A stretch of 6,203 nucleotides of DNA from Cellvibrionales bacterium UBA2511 (GTDB lineage Bacteria > Pseudomonadota > Gammaproteobacteria > Pseudomonadales > Porticoccaceae), in NCBI GenBank assembly GCA_002341315.1, contig DDNV01000095.1, forward strand, positions 1 through 6,203, given 5' to 3'. A program made the position numbers and the translations under genes. Below, in pieces: positions 1 through 5,357 of the stretch; positions within the stretch are counted from its first letter, which is position 1, and every line of letters starts with the position of its first letter. Under the pieces are notes generated by a model, which saw only the letters and a program-made list of their open reading frames with translations, was not told the origin of the DNA and made no database searches.

Positions 1-453
1 GGTGTTGCGGTGCCGGGCCGGTTTCAAAAAGTGACTATCAATGGTGTATCGGTAGTGTTGGATGTGGCCCATAACCCCCAGGCAGCGGCATTGTTGGCAG
101 ATCGGCTCCATAGTTTCTCGGGGCACTTGATTGCGGTTGTCGGTCTCATGGCGGATAAAGATATTCCAAATATTCTTGCCCCGTTGGGACCGCTGGTTAA
201 AAGCTGGTACTTTTGCAATATACCAGACCAGCCGAGAGCCGCAGATGCAGGTATGCTCTCATCGATGTTGTACAATGCCAATGGGCCGGTATCCGCCAGA
301 ACGAGGGTCAGTTCTTCTCCGCTGAACGCTCTTGAATCGGCCCTGCGTGAAGCTACTTCCGACGATCAAGTGGTCGTTTTCGGCTCTTTCTTCACTGTTG
401 GTCCGATACTGGACTGGTGGCAAAACCTGCCAAAAGGAAAAAAAGGATGTTGA
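1..453 (+). CDS. folC: FolC, folylpolyglutamate synthase / dihydrofolate synthase (3' part only)
   Basis: This is the C-terminal 150 residues of the bifunctional enzyme that joins glutamate to dihydropteroate (making dihydrofolate) and adds further glutamates to tetrahydrofolates in the cytoplasm. The frame is open from base 1 and the start lies upstream of the window; GTG at 10 is only an internal valine. Visible family marks are PGRFQ near the left edge, the conserved DVAHNP segment (about bases 61-78) of the Mur-ligase-like C-terminal domain, the VGLMADKDI stretch (E. coli FolC has IGMLHDKDI), and GSFFTVG near the end, matching GSFHTV in E. coli FolC. E. coli FolC is about 420 residues, so roughly a third is present. 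The TGA stop lies inside the start of the next gene (7-nt overlap), which points to co-transcription and probable translational coupling. In Pseudomonas-like genomes accD usually lies upstream; that cannot be seen here. Confidence 0.95.
   Translation, partial: GVAVPGRFQKVTINGVSVVLDVAHNPQAAALLADRLHSFSGHLIAVVGLMADKDIPNILAPLGPLVKSWYFCNIPDQPRAADAGMLSSMLYNANGPVSARTRVSSSPLNALESALREATSDDQVVVFGSFFTVGPILDWWQNLPKGKKGC
434..438 (+). promoter_or_regulatory. Ribosome binding site deciding the SPOR-gene start
   Basis: AAGGA lies 8 nt before ATG 447. It favours that ATG over the in-frame GTG at 417, which has no clear Shine-Dalgarno sequence. The site lies inside the folC coding sequence, as expected for overlapping, coupled genes. 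Confidence 0.6.
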
Positions 454-971
454 GTGAAAATATGAAACAGCGCATTGTCGGTGGCTTTGTATTGCTGGCG
501 CTGGCTCTGATTCTGTTCGCTTTACTATTTGATTTTTCTGATGCAGCCAAGGTCGATACTCGCTCGCAAATTCCCGACTCCCCGGACATTCCTTCTATGG
601 TCGTTGATGAACCGGATCGCCCGGACAATATTGAAGCGGCAATAGATGATGAAAATATCTTCCAGCCCGAGGTTTCCCAAGAGGTAGAGGTTGAGACCTC
701 CTCACCGCCAGGGTTGACGGATGAGGGCGTGGCGGAAGCCTGGGTTTTGCAGGTGGGCAGTTTTCGCGATGCAGAAAAGGCGCAGTCATTGCTGAAGCAG
801 CTTCTGGCGGAGGGGTATAGCGCCTATGTCCGTGAGCAGAAAGGCGATGCCGGAGAGCTGAGCCGGGTTTTTGTGGGACCCAAGGTGCTAAAGAGTAAGC
901 TGATGGAAGACAAAGCGGCCATCGACAAAAAACATGGTGTCAATGCATTGATGTTGCACTTTGATCCCTGA
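447..971 (+). CDS. dedD: SPOR-domain inner-membrane protein, DedD-like
   Basis: A 174-residue protein with a short cytoplasmic N-terminus, one membrane helix (about residues 9-28), an acidic, proline-containing periplasmic linker (about 30-95) and a C-terminal SPOR domain (about 97-174, beginning AWVLQVGSF). SPOR domains bind glycan strands lacking stem peptides at the division septum; E. coli DedD is a SPOR protein that helps cell constriction. The N-terminal MKQRIVGGFVLLALALI resembles the start of DedD proteins, and the position between folC and cvpA matches dedD in E. coli and its Pseudomonas counterpart. ATG 447 was chosen for its AAGGA at good spacing; GTG 417 would add ten basic residues (184 aa) and ATG 462 would remove five. 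It overlaps the folC stop by 7 nt. The family call is strong. The symbol is by analogy, because the linker region diverges. Confidence 0.85.
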   Translation: MLSENMKQRIVGGFVLLALALILFALLFDFSDAAKVDTRSQIPDSPDIPSMVVDEPDRPDNIEAAIDDENIFQPEVSQEVEVETSSPPGLTDEGVAEAWVLQVGSFRDAEKAQSLLKQLLAEGYSAYVREQKGDAGELSRVFVGPKVLKSKLMEDKAAIDKKHGVNALMLHFDP

Positions 972-996
972 CCGTAGAACCTCCCTCTGATACACT
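968..996 (+). promoter_or_regulatory. Possible weak sigma70 promoter ahead of cvpA
   Basis: CTGACC (968-973) and TACACT (991-996) are 17 nt apart, each matching four of six bases of the -35 and -10 consensus. They sit at the end of the SPOR gene and in the 54-nt gap before cvpA, the right place for a cvpA-purF promoter. The match is modest and could be chance; transcription from upstream genes would also serve. Confidence 0.22.
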
Positions 997-1025
997 CGCG
1001 GGCATTCTAAAAAAATGATGAAAGC

Positions 1026-1520
1026 ATGAACTGGGCAGACTGGGCGATTATTGCAGTTTTAGGGTTTTCTGTGCTGATTAGCGCAGTGAGAGGCTTCATT
1101 AAAGAAGCTCTGTCGTTGGTGATCTGGCTGGCAGCGGCAATTATTGCGTCCATTTTCCACGATGAGCTCGCATTATGGCTGGTTGATCTCATTGCAACGC
1201 CTTCCCTGCGTATGCTGACCGCCTGGATCACACTGTTTATTGTTGTTCTGATCATTGGCGGTATTTGCAGTTATCTGTTGGGAAAACTGGTGGAAGCGAC
1301 GGGCCTGACCGGCACCGATCGGCTCCTGGGCGTATTGTTTGGCCTGACCCGCGGCCTGATCATTATTATGGTGGTACTGCTTGTCCTGACGGAAATACTG
1401 CCAGTGGCAGAGGATAGGTGGTGGCAGGAATCACGTTTGATTTCTTTTTTTATGCAGTTTGAAAATTTCGCCAGGGAGGCCGGAGCTGCGGTGTTAGGTT
1501 TTCTAAAAAATCTGCTCTAG
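1026..1520 (+). CDS. cvpA: CvpA family inner-membrane protein
   Basis: A 164-residue hydrophobic protein with four predicted membrane helices (about residues 4-20, 29-45, 63-85 and 102-123) and a less hydrophobic C-terminal tail. The N-terminus closely parallels E. coli CvpA: a DWAIIAVLGFS-like first helix, then RGFIKEALSLVIW (residues 22-34), and later the conserved TGLTGTDRLLG...TRG segment (92-109). CvpA is named from its requirement for colicin V production in E. coli and has since been linked to envelope and bile-salt stress resistance; its molecular activity is unknown. It lies directly before purF, the same pairing as in E. coli. ATG 1026 is the only sensible start, since the family homology begins there, but it has no strong Shine-Dalgarno sequence. 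A four-codon ORF (1015-1029) ends in an ATGA overlap with it. Confidence 0.93.
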   Translation: MNWADWAIIAVLGFSVLISAVRGFIKEALSLVIWLAAAIIASIFHDELALWLVDLIATPSLRMLTAWITLFIVVLIIGGICSYLLGKLVEATGLTGTDRLLGVLFGLTRGLIIIMVVLLVLTEILPVAEDRWWQESRLISFFMQFENFAREAGAAVLGFLKNLL

Positions 1521-1560
1521 TGAACAGGCGTCACAGCGCAGCCAGCAAGTCTTTAAAAAC

Positions 1561-1564
1561 GAGG
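1561..1564 (+). promoter_or_regulatory. Ribosome binding site of purF
   Basis: GAGG ends 11 nt before the purF ATG at 1576, at the long end of usable spacing. It lies in the 55-nt cvpA-purF gap, where I see no terminator-like hairpin with a T-run and no clear promoter. Confidence 0.45.
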
Positions 1565-1575
1565 TTGTTTAGTCC

Positions 1576-3117
1576 ATGTGTGGCGTTGTAGGAATTGTCG
1601 GTAAAAGCGATGTCAAATTGCAGCTCTATGATGCATTGACGATGCTTCAACATCGGGGTCAGGATGCCGCAGGCATCATGACCTGTGTAGGTGGCCGCCT
1701 TAATCAGAGAAAAGGGGTCGGTCTGGTTCGGGATGTGTTCCACACCCGTCACATGGCCGAGCTGGAAGGGAACATGGGTATCGGCCATGTGCGCTATCCG
1801 ACTGCCGGCAGTTCTGGTGCTGCCCTGGCCCAGCCATTTTATGTGAACTCTCCCTACGGGATCTGCATGGCACATAATGGCAATCTGACCAATACCGATG
1901 AGCTGATGGAGCATCTTTTCAAGTCTGATCTCCGGCATATCAACACGGATTCAGATTCCGAAGCATTGCTCAACGTTTTTGCCCATGAACTGCACTTGCA
2001 GGGTAAATTGCAGCCTTTACCCGCCGATATTTTTGAAGCAGTGAGACGTGTGCATCGCCGTTGCCGGGGGGCTTACGCGGTAGTGGGCATGATTGCCAAT
2101 TATGGCATGGTCGCTTTTCGGGACCCTCTTGGTATTCGTCCTCTGGTATTCGGCCAGCGCGAAACAGAACAGGGCATTGAGTATATTGTGGCATCGGAGA
2201 GTGTCGCACTGGATGTGCTCGGCTTTCAGCTGGTCCGGGATATTGAGCCGGGCGAGGCACTTTATGTGGATGAACAGGGTGAGCTCCATTTACAGCAGTG
2301 TGCTGATAATCCGCAGTTGATGCCCTGTATCTTTGAGCATGTGTACTTTGCCCGTCCCGACTCCATTATTGACAGTATTTCTGTTTACAAATGTCGCCTG
2401 CGCATGGGTGAGCATCTGGCTGAGAAGATTCTCCGGCAATACCCGGAGCACGATATTGACGTGGTGATTCCTGTGCCTGATACCAGCCGGGTGGCTGCCC
2501 AGGCAATCGCTGAACATTTGCAGGTTAAATTCCGCGAGGGGTTCATGAAGAACCGCTATATCGGGCGGACATTTATTATGCCGGGACAGAAGGAGCGCAA
2601 GAAGTCTGTGCGACAGAAACTGAATCCGGTGAAGCTGGAATTCAAGGGAAAAAATGTTTTGCTGGTGGATGACTCCATTGTTCGGGGCACCACGTCCAGG
2701 GAAATCATTCAGATGGCCCGTGAGGCTGGAGCCAGTAAAGTCTATGTGGCTTCGGCTGCGCCGCCGGTTCGCTATCCCAATGTCTATGGTATCGACATGC
2801 CATCTGCACGGGAGCTGATTGCCCATGACAGAACCGAGCAGGAGGTCGCCACGCTGATCGGTGCTGACTGGTTGATTTATCAGGAGCTGGAAGACCTTAT
2901 CGCCAGTGCCAAAGAGGGCAATTCCGGTATTGTGTTCTTCGATTGTGCTGTCTTTGACGGTAAATATGTAACCGGTGATGTCAATCAGGCTTATCTGGAC
3001 AGGCTCGAATCAGTCCGCAACGATAAAGCCAAGAGCAATTCAAAAAAGGGTAAATCGCTATCCTCGGGAAATGGTGAGGTCATTGGCCTGCATAACTCGG
3101 AAATGGAACTCAGGTAA
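1576..3117 (+). CDS. purF: PurF, amidophosphoribosyltransferase
   Basis: This cytoplasmic enzyme catalyses the first committed step of purine synthesis: PRPP plus glutamine gives 5-phosphoribosylamine, glutamate and pyrophosphate. At 513 residues it is close to E. coli PurF (505). The N-terminal class II glutaminase domain (about 2-235) starts Met-Cys, so Cys2 becomes the N-terminal nucleophile after Met removal; there is no propeptide as in the Bacillus Fe-S type. Other marks are [10 protein letters not shown] (24-33), [10 protein letters not shown] (71-80), AHNGNLTN (99-106) and SDSEALLN (126-133). The phosphoribosyltransferase domain (about 250-470) has the flexible loop [14 protein letters not shown] (325-338) and the PRPP-binding motif [16 protein letters not shown] (361-376). 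All expected catalytic motifs are intact. The tail after about residue 483 is rich in Lys and Ser and somewhat longer than in E. coli. The stop shares one base with the metZ start. Confidence 0.98.
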   Translation: MCGVVGIVGKSDVKLQLYDALTMLQHRGQDAAGIMTCVGGRLNQRKGVGLVRDVFHTRHMAELEGNMGIGHVRYPTAGSSGAALAQPFYVNSPYGICMAHNGNLTNTDELMEHLFKSDLRHINTDSDSEALLNVFAHELHLQGKLQPLPADIFEAVRRVHRRCRGAYAVVGMIANYGMVAFRDPLGIRPLVFGQRETEQGIEYIVASESVALDVLGFQLVRDIEPGEALYVDEQGELHLQQCADNPQLMPCIFEHVYFARPDSIIDSISVYKCRLRMGEHLAEKILRQYPEHDIDVVIPVPDTSRVAAQAIAEHLQVKFREGFMKNRYIGRTFIMPGQKERKKSVRQKLNPVKLEFKGKNVLLVDDSIVRGTTSREIIQMAREAGASKVYVASAAPPVRYPNVYGIDMPSARELIAHDRTEQEVATLIGADWLIYQELEDLIASAKEGNSGIVFFDCAVFDGKYVTGDVNQAYLDRLESVRNDKAKSNSKKGKSLSSGNGEVIGLHNSEMELR

Positions 3118-4319
3118 TGAAAGCAGTCGACGACATTGATAATCCTCTTGCTGAAGCCGAACTGGATACACTGGCCATCCGTGCTGGACAGCATCGTTCT
3201 GCAGAAGGCGAGCACAGTGAAGCCTTATTTCTGACGTCGAGCTACGTCTTTGCCAATGCTGCCGAGGCCGCAGCGCGATTCTCTGGCGATCAATCAGGTA
3301 ATGTCTATTCCCGCTATACCAATCCGACAGTGCGAACTTTTGAAGAGCGTATTGCGGCTCTGGAAGGGGCAGAGCAGGCCGTTGCGACCTCATCGGGAAT
3401 GGCGGCTATCCTGAGTACCTGTATGGCTTTTTTAAAAAGCGGCGACCATCTGGTCTGTTCGCGAGATGTGTTTGGAACGACCACGGTATTACTCGATAAA
3501 TACCTGAGCAAGATGGGTGTGGAAACCACCTTTGTGCCAGTCACCGATCTCGCCTTGTGGAAACAGTCGATACGGCCAGAAACGAAACTGCTATTTCTGG
3601 AGACGCCTTCCAATCCACTCTGTGAAGTGGCGGATATTACTGCACTCGCTGAACTGGCCCGTGCAGAGGATGTACTTTTTGTTGTCGACAACTGTCTTTG
3701 CACACCGGCCCTGCAAAAACCACTCGCATTGGGTGCCGATCTGGTGATTCACTCGGCAACCAAATATCTCGATGGACAGGGACGCTGCCTCGGTGGGGTA
3801 GTTTGTGGGCGCAGCGAGCTGGTCAATGAAGTGTTGTCTTTTATTCGCAGTGCCGGGCCCACCATGAGCCCCTTTAATGCCTGGGTATTTCTCAAGGGTC
3901 TTGAGACGCTGAGATTGAGAATGGATGCCCACTCTGCCAATGCCCAGCTATTGGCAGAGTGGTTGCAACAGCAACCGGCTGTTGAGCAGGTGTTTTACGC
4001 CGGGCTGCCCGATCACCCCGGTCATCAGTTGGCAGCATGGCAGCAGCGTGGTTTTGGTGGTGTCCTTTCATTTCGGGTGCGAGGTGGTCGGGAGCAGGCC
4101 TGGAAGGTTATCGACAGCACCAGAATACTTTCGCTGACAGCGAATCTGGGTGATGCAAAAACGACCATTGTCCATCCCGCAACGACGACTCACGGTCGTT
4201 TGAACGATCAACAGAAAAAGGCCTCGGGCATCACTGAAAACCTGATTCGTGTTGCCGTTGGCCTCGAAGACATTGAGGATATCAAGAACGATCTGTTGCA
4301 TGGTTTGACTGCTATCTGA
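3117..4319 (+). CDS. metZ: MetZ, O-succinylhomoserine sulfhydrylase
   Basis: A 400-residue PLP enzyme of the Cys/Met metabolism family that makes homocysteine from O-succinylhomoserine and sulfide in the cytoplasm, bypassing cystathionine. Visible marks are YSRYTNPT (64-71, Tyr and Arg reaching the neighbouring subunit's PLP phosphate in this fold), TSSGMAA (91-97), the Asp of VVDNCLCTPALQ (D191, facing the PLP pyridine nitrogen) and the Schiff-base lysine K216 in HSATKYLDGQGR. It follows Pseudomonas MetZ (about 403 aa) closely through most of its length, including FNAWVFLKGLETL (253-265) and the HPATTTHGR region (353-361). That resemblance and its position after purF favour MetZ over cystathionine gamma-synthase or MetY, but substrate cannot be proven from sequence. 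The ATG overlaps the purF stop by one base (TAATG), with a weak upstream GGA, suggesting translational coupling to purF. The coding sequence contains a strong inverted repeat at 3929-3962. Confidence 0.95.
   Translation: MKAVDDIDNPLAEAELDTLAIRAGQHRSAEGEHSEALFLTSSYVFANAAEAAARFSGDQSGNVYSRYTNPTVRTFEERIAALEGAEQAVATSSGMAAILSTCMAFLKSGDHLVCSRDVFGTTTVLLDKYLSKMGVETTFVPVTDLALWKQSIRPETKLLFLETPSNPLCEVADITALAELARAEDVLFVVDNCLCTPALQKPLALGADLVIHSATKYLDGQGRCLGGVVCGRSELVNEVLSFIRSAGPTMSPFNAWVFLKGLETLRLRMDAHSANAQLLAEWLQQQPAVEQVFYAGLPDHPGHQLAAWQQRGFGGVLSFRVRGGREQAWKVIDSTRILSLTANLGDAKTTIVHPATTTHGRLNDQQKKASGITENLIRVAVGLEDIEDIKNDLLHGLTAI
3929..3962. repeat. Perfect 13-bp inverted repeat (hairpin) inside metZ
   Basis: The arms CCACTCTGCCAAT (3929-3941) and ATTGGCAGAGTGG (3950-3962) are exact reverse complements separated by 8 nt. 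Both arms are in metZ reading frame, encoding part of the AHSANAQLLAEWL region. No T-run follows on either strand, so it does not look like an intrinsic terminator. A second hairpin abuts its right arm (3961-3976). Whether the structure has a function is unknown. Confidence 0.8.
3961..3976. repeat. Second hairpin adjoining the metZ inverted repeat
   Basis: GGTTGC (3961-3966) and GCAACC (3971-3976) form a perfect 6-bp stem closed by the tetraloop AACA. It shares the GG at 3961-3962 with the longer repeat, so in RNA the two could stack end to end, with the longer stem trimmed to 11 bp, or compete for those two bases. It encodes a Gln-rich stretch (LQQQP), which could produce the pattern by chance. 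Confidence 0.5.
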
Positions 4320-4334
4320 TTCCATCCTCATAGT

Positions 4335-4340
4335 TATACT
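4335..4340 (+). promoter_or_regulatory. Possible -10 element ahead of moxR
   Basis: TATACT (five of six bases of TATAAT) lies in the 40-nt gap after metZ. No good -35 hexamer stands 16-18 nt upstream; the nearest TTGAC-like hexamer (TTGACT, 4305-4310) is 24 nt away, and there is no TGn extension. If used, transcription would begin near 4347, leaving ATG 4360 but not ATG 4345 available as the start. Confidence 0.22.
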
Positions 4341-4346
4341 GGAAAT

Positions 4347-4351
4347 GGAAG
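4347..4351 (+). promoter_or_regulatory. Ribosome binding site deciding the moxR start
   Basis: GGAAG stands 8 nt before ATG 4360. The upstream in-frame ATG at 4345 has only a GGAA directly against it, too close to act, so 4360 is preferred. Confidence 0.5.
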
Positions 4352-4359
4352 TGAACAAT

Positions 4360-5277
4360 ATGCGTCAGGTGGTAGACAAATTGGTCACCTCTATCGGCAG
4401 GGTGTTGATAGGCAAGGATGAACAGATCCGGCTGGCGATTACCTGTCTGTTTGCCGGTGGGCACCTGCTGATCGAAGATATGCCGGGTATGGGTAAAACC
4501 ACCCTGGCACAGGGGCTCGCAGCTGTTCTGGGCCTCTCCTACAACCGTGTTCAATTTACCAGTGACCTGTTGCCTGCCGATATATTGGGCATTTCTGTTT
4601 ATGACCGAACTCGGGGGCAGTTTGAATTTCACCCCGGTCCGGTGTTCAGCCAATTGTTGCTCGCTGATGAAATAAACCGTACGACACCAAAAACCCAGAG
4701 TGCATTACTGGAAGCGATGGCCGAGGGCCAGGTGACGGTGGAGGGCGAAACCCGCCCGTTGCCGCATCCATTTTTTGTGATAGCCACCCAGAACCCGCTG
4801 ACACAATCGGGGACCTATCCATTGCCGGAGTCACAACTGGATCGCTTTCTGATGCGCATCGAGCTGGGTTATCCGGACCCACGCTCCGAACGGGCATTGT
4901 TGTCAGGGGTCAATCCCCGCAGTCGATTGGCCGAGATCAAAACCTTATTGCCAGCAAAGCAGCTGTTGCAGATCCAGCAACACGTAGCTGATGTCAAAGT
5001 GGCTGAAAATCTGGTGGACTACCTGCAACGGTTGGTGCAATTTACCCGCGATGACCCCGCTTTTTACTACGGGTTATCTCCACGCGGTGCATTGGCCGCA
5101 CTGCAATGTGCCCGTGCCTGGGCTCTGATCCATGGCCGGCAATATGTGATCCCTGAAGATATTCAGGCAGTTTTTCCCTCCGTTGCAGGTCATCGGTTGC
5201 GTGGTGCCGGGGAATGCGCCAATCACGATGGCGATGTGCTTGCCAGTCGGGTGCTAAACGCAGTGGATATTTTTTAG
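4360..5277 (+). CDS. MoxR-family AAA+ ATPase
   Basis: A 305-residue cytoplasmic AAA+ ATPase of the MoxR class, whose members are thought to act as chaperones or assembly factors for partner proteins, often ones with von Willebrand A-like domains. Residues counted from ATG 4360: Walker A GMGKTT (43-48, with K46), Walker B LLLADE (99-104, with D103 and E104), sensor 1 ATQNP (142-146, N145), the arginine-finger-like PESQLDRF (156-163, R162) and sensor 2 GLSPRG (238-243, R242). The C-terminal lid ends in a VIPEDIQAV...GHRLR segment usual for the family. All ATPase motifs are intact. The alternative ATG 4345 would add five residues. It starts 40 nt after metZ with no terminator between, and is followed 76 nt later by a DUF58 gene, the commonest MoxR partner. 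The specific substrate is unknown; co-action with the DUF58 protein is inferred from context. Confidence 0.93.
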   Translation: MRQVVDKLVTSIGRVLIGKDEQIRLAITCLFAGGHLLIEDMPGMGKTTLAQGLAAVLGLSYNRVQFTSDLLPADILGISVYDRTRGQFEFHPGPVFSQLLLADEINRTTPKTQSALLEAMAEGQVTVEGETRPLPHPFFVIATQNPLTQSGTYPLPESQLDRFLMRIELGYPDPRSERALLSGVNPRSRLAEIKTLLPAKQLLQIQQHVADVKVAENLVDYLQRLVQFTRDDPAFYYGLSPRGALAALQCARAWALIHGRQYVIPEDIQAVFPSVAGHRLRGAGECANHDGDVLASRVLNAVDIF

Positions 5278-5291
5278 ACAAACAGCGGACG

Positions 5292-5357
5292 ATGAAGTCG
5301 GAGCACGACGTGGAAGTATTTTCGCCCCGTGCTGCAGGACAAAAAAGGCCGTCATGA
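5292..5357 (+). CDS. Doubtful 21-codon ORF in the moxR–DUF58 gap
   Basis: An ATG at 5292 opens a 21-residue reading frame (beginning MKSEHDVEVF, ending GQKRPS) that stops at 5355-5357, so its TGA overlaps the DUF58 ATG as ATGA. It fills nearly the whole 76-nt gap after moxR. The peptide is charged and hydrophilic, with no recognisable domain. Its Shine-Dalgarno support is poor: a GGA stands only about 2 nt before the ATG. It may be a chance ORF, a leader that couples translation of the DUF58 gene, or a small protein. I cannot tell which. Confidence 0.2.
   Translation: MKSEHDVEVFSPRAAGQKRPS
5345..5348 (+). promoter_or_regulatory. Ribosome binding site deciding the DUF58 start
   Basis: AAGG at the end of an A-rich run stands 5 nt before ATG 5354. 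No other ATG, GTG or TTG start occurs in that frame between the moxR stop and 5354. Confidence 0.5.

Noticed and set aside
417..446. GTG start at 417 for the SPOR protein, adding ten basic residues.
   Set aside because: It has no clear Shine-Dalgarno sequence, while ATG 447 has AAGGA at 8 nt and gives an N-terminus like other DedD proteins.
1521..1575. Possible terminator or regulatory hairpin between cvpA and purF.
   Set aside because: Only a 4-bp AAAC/GTTT pairing around the ribosome site is visible; there is no GC-rich stem or T-run.
2290..2826. A long antisense reading frame (178 codons) opposite purF, and similar long minus-strand frames elsewhere.
   Set aside because: They lie opposite well-conserved genes, show no recognisable domains, and are typical shadow frames of codon-biased sequence.
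4159..4201. An 8-bp inverted repeat (AAACGACC / GGTCGTTT) near the metZ 3' end, with a nested 6-bp one (AACGAC / GTCGTT).
   Set aside because: Repeats of this length with a 27-nt loop are expected by chance a few times in a window this size, and no T-run follows.
4964..4982. A 6-bp hairpin (TGTTGC / GCAACA, 7-nt loop) inside moxR.
   Set aside because: It is short, lies in codons for a Leu/Gln-rich stretch, and has no T-run or other context; likely coincidence.
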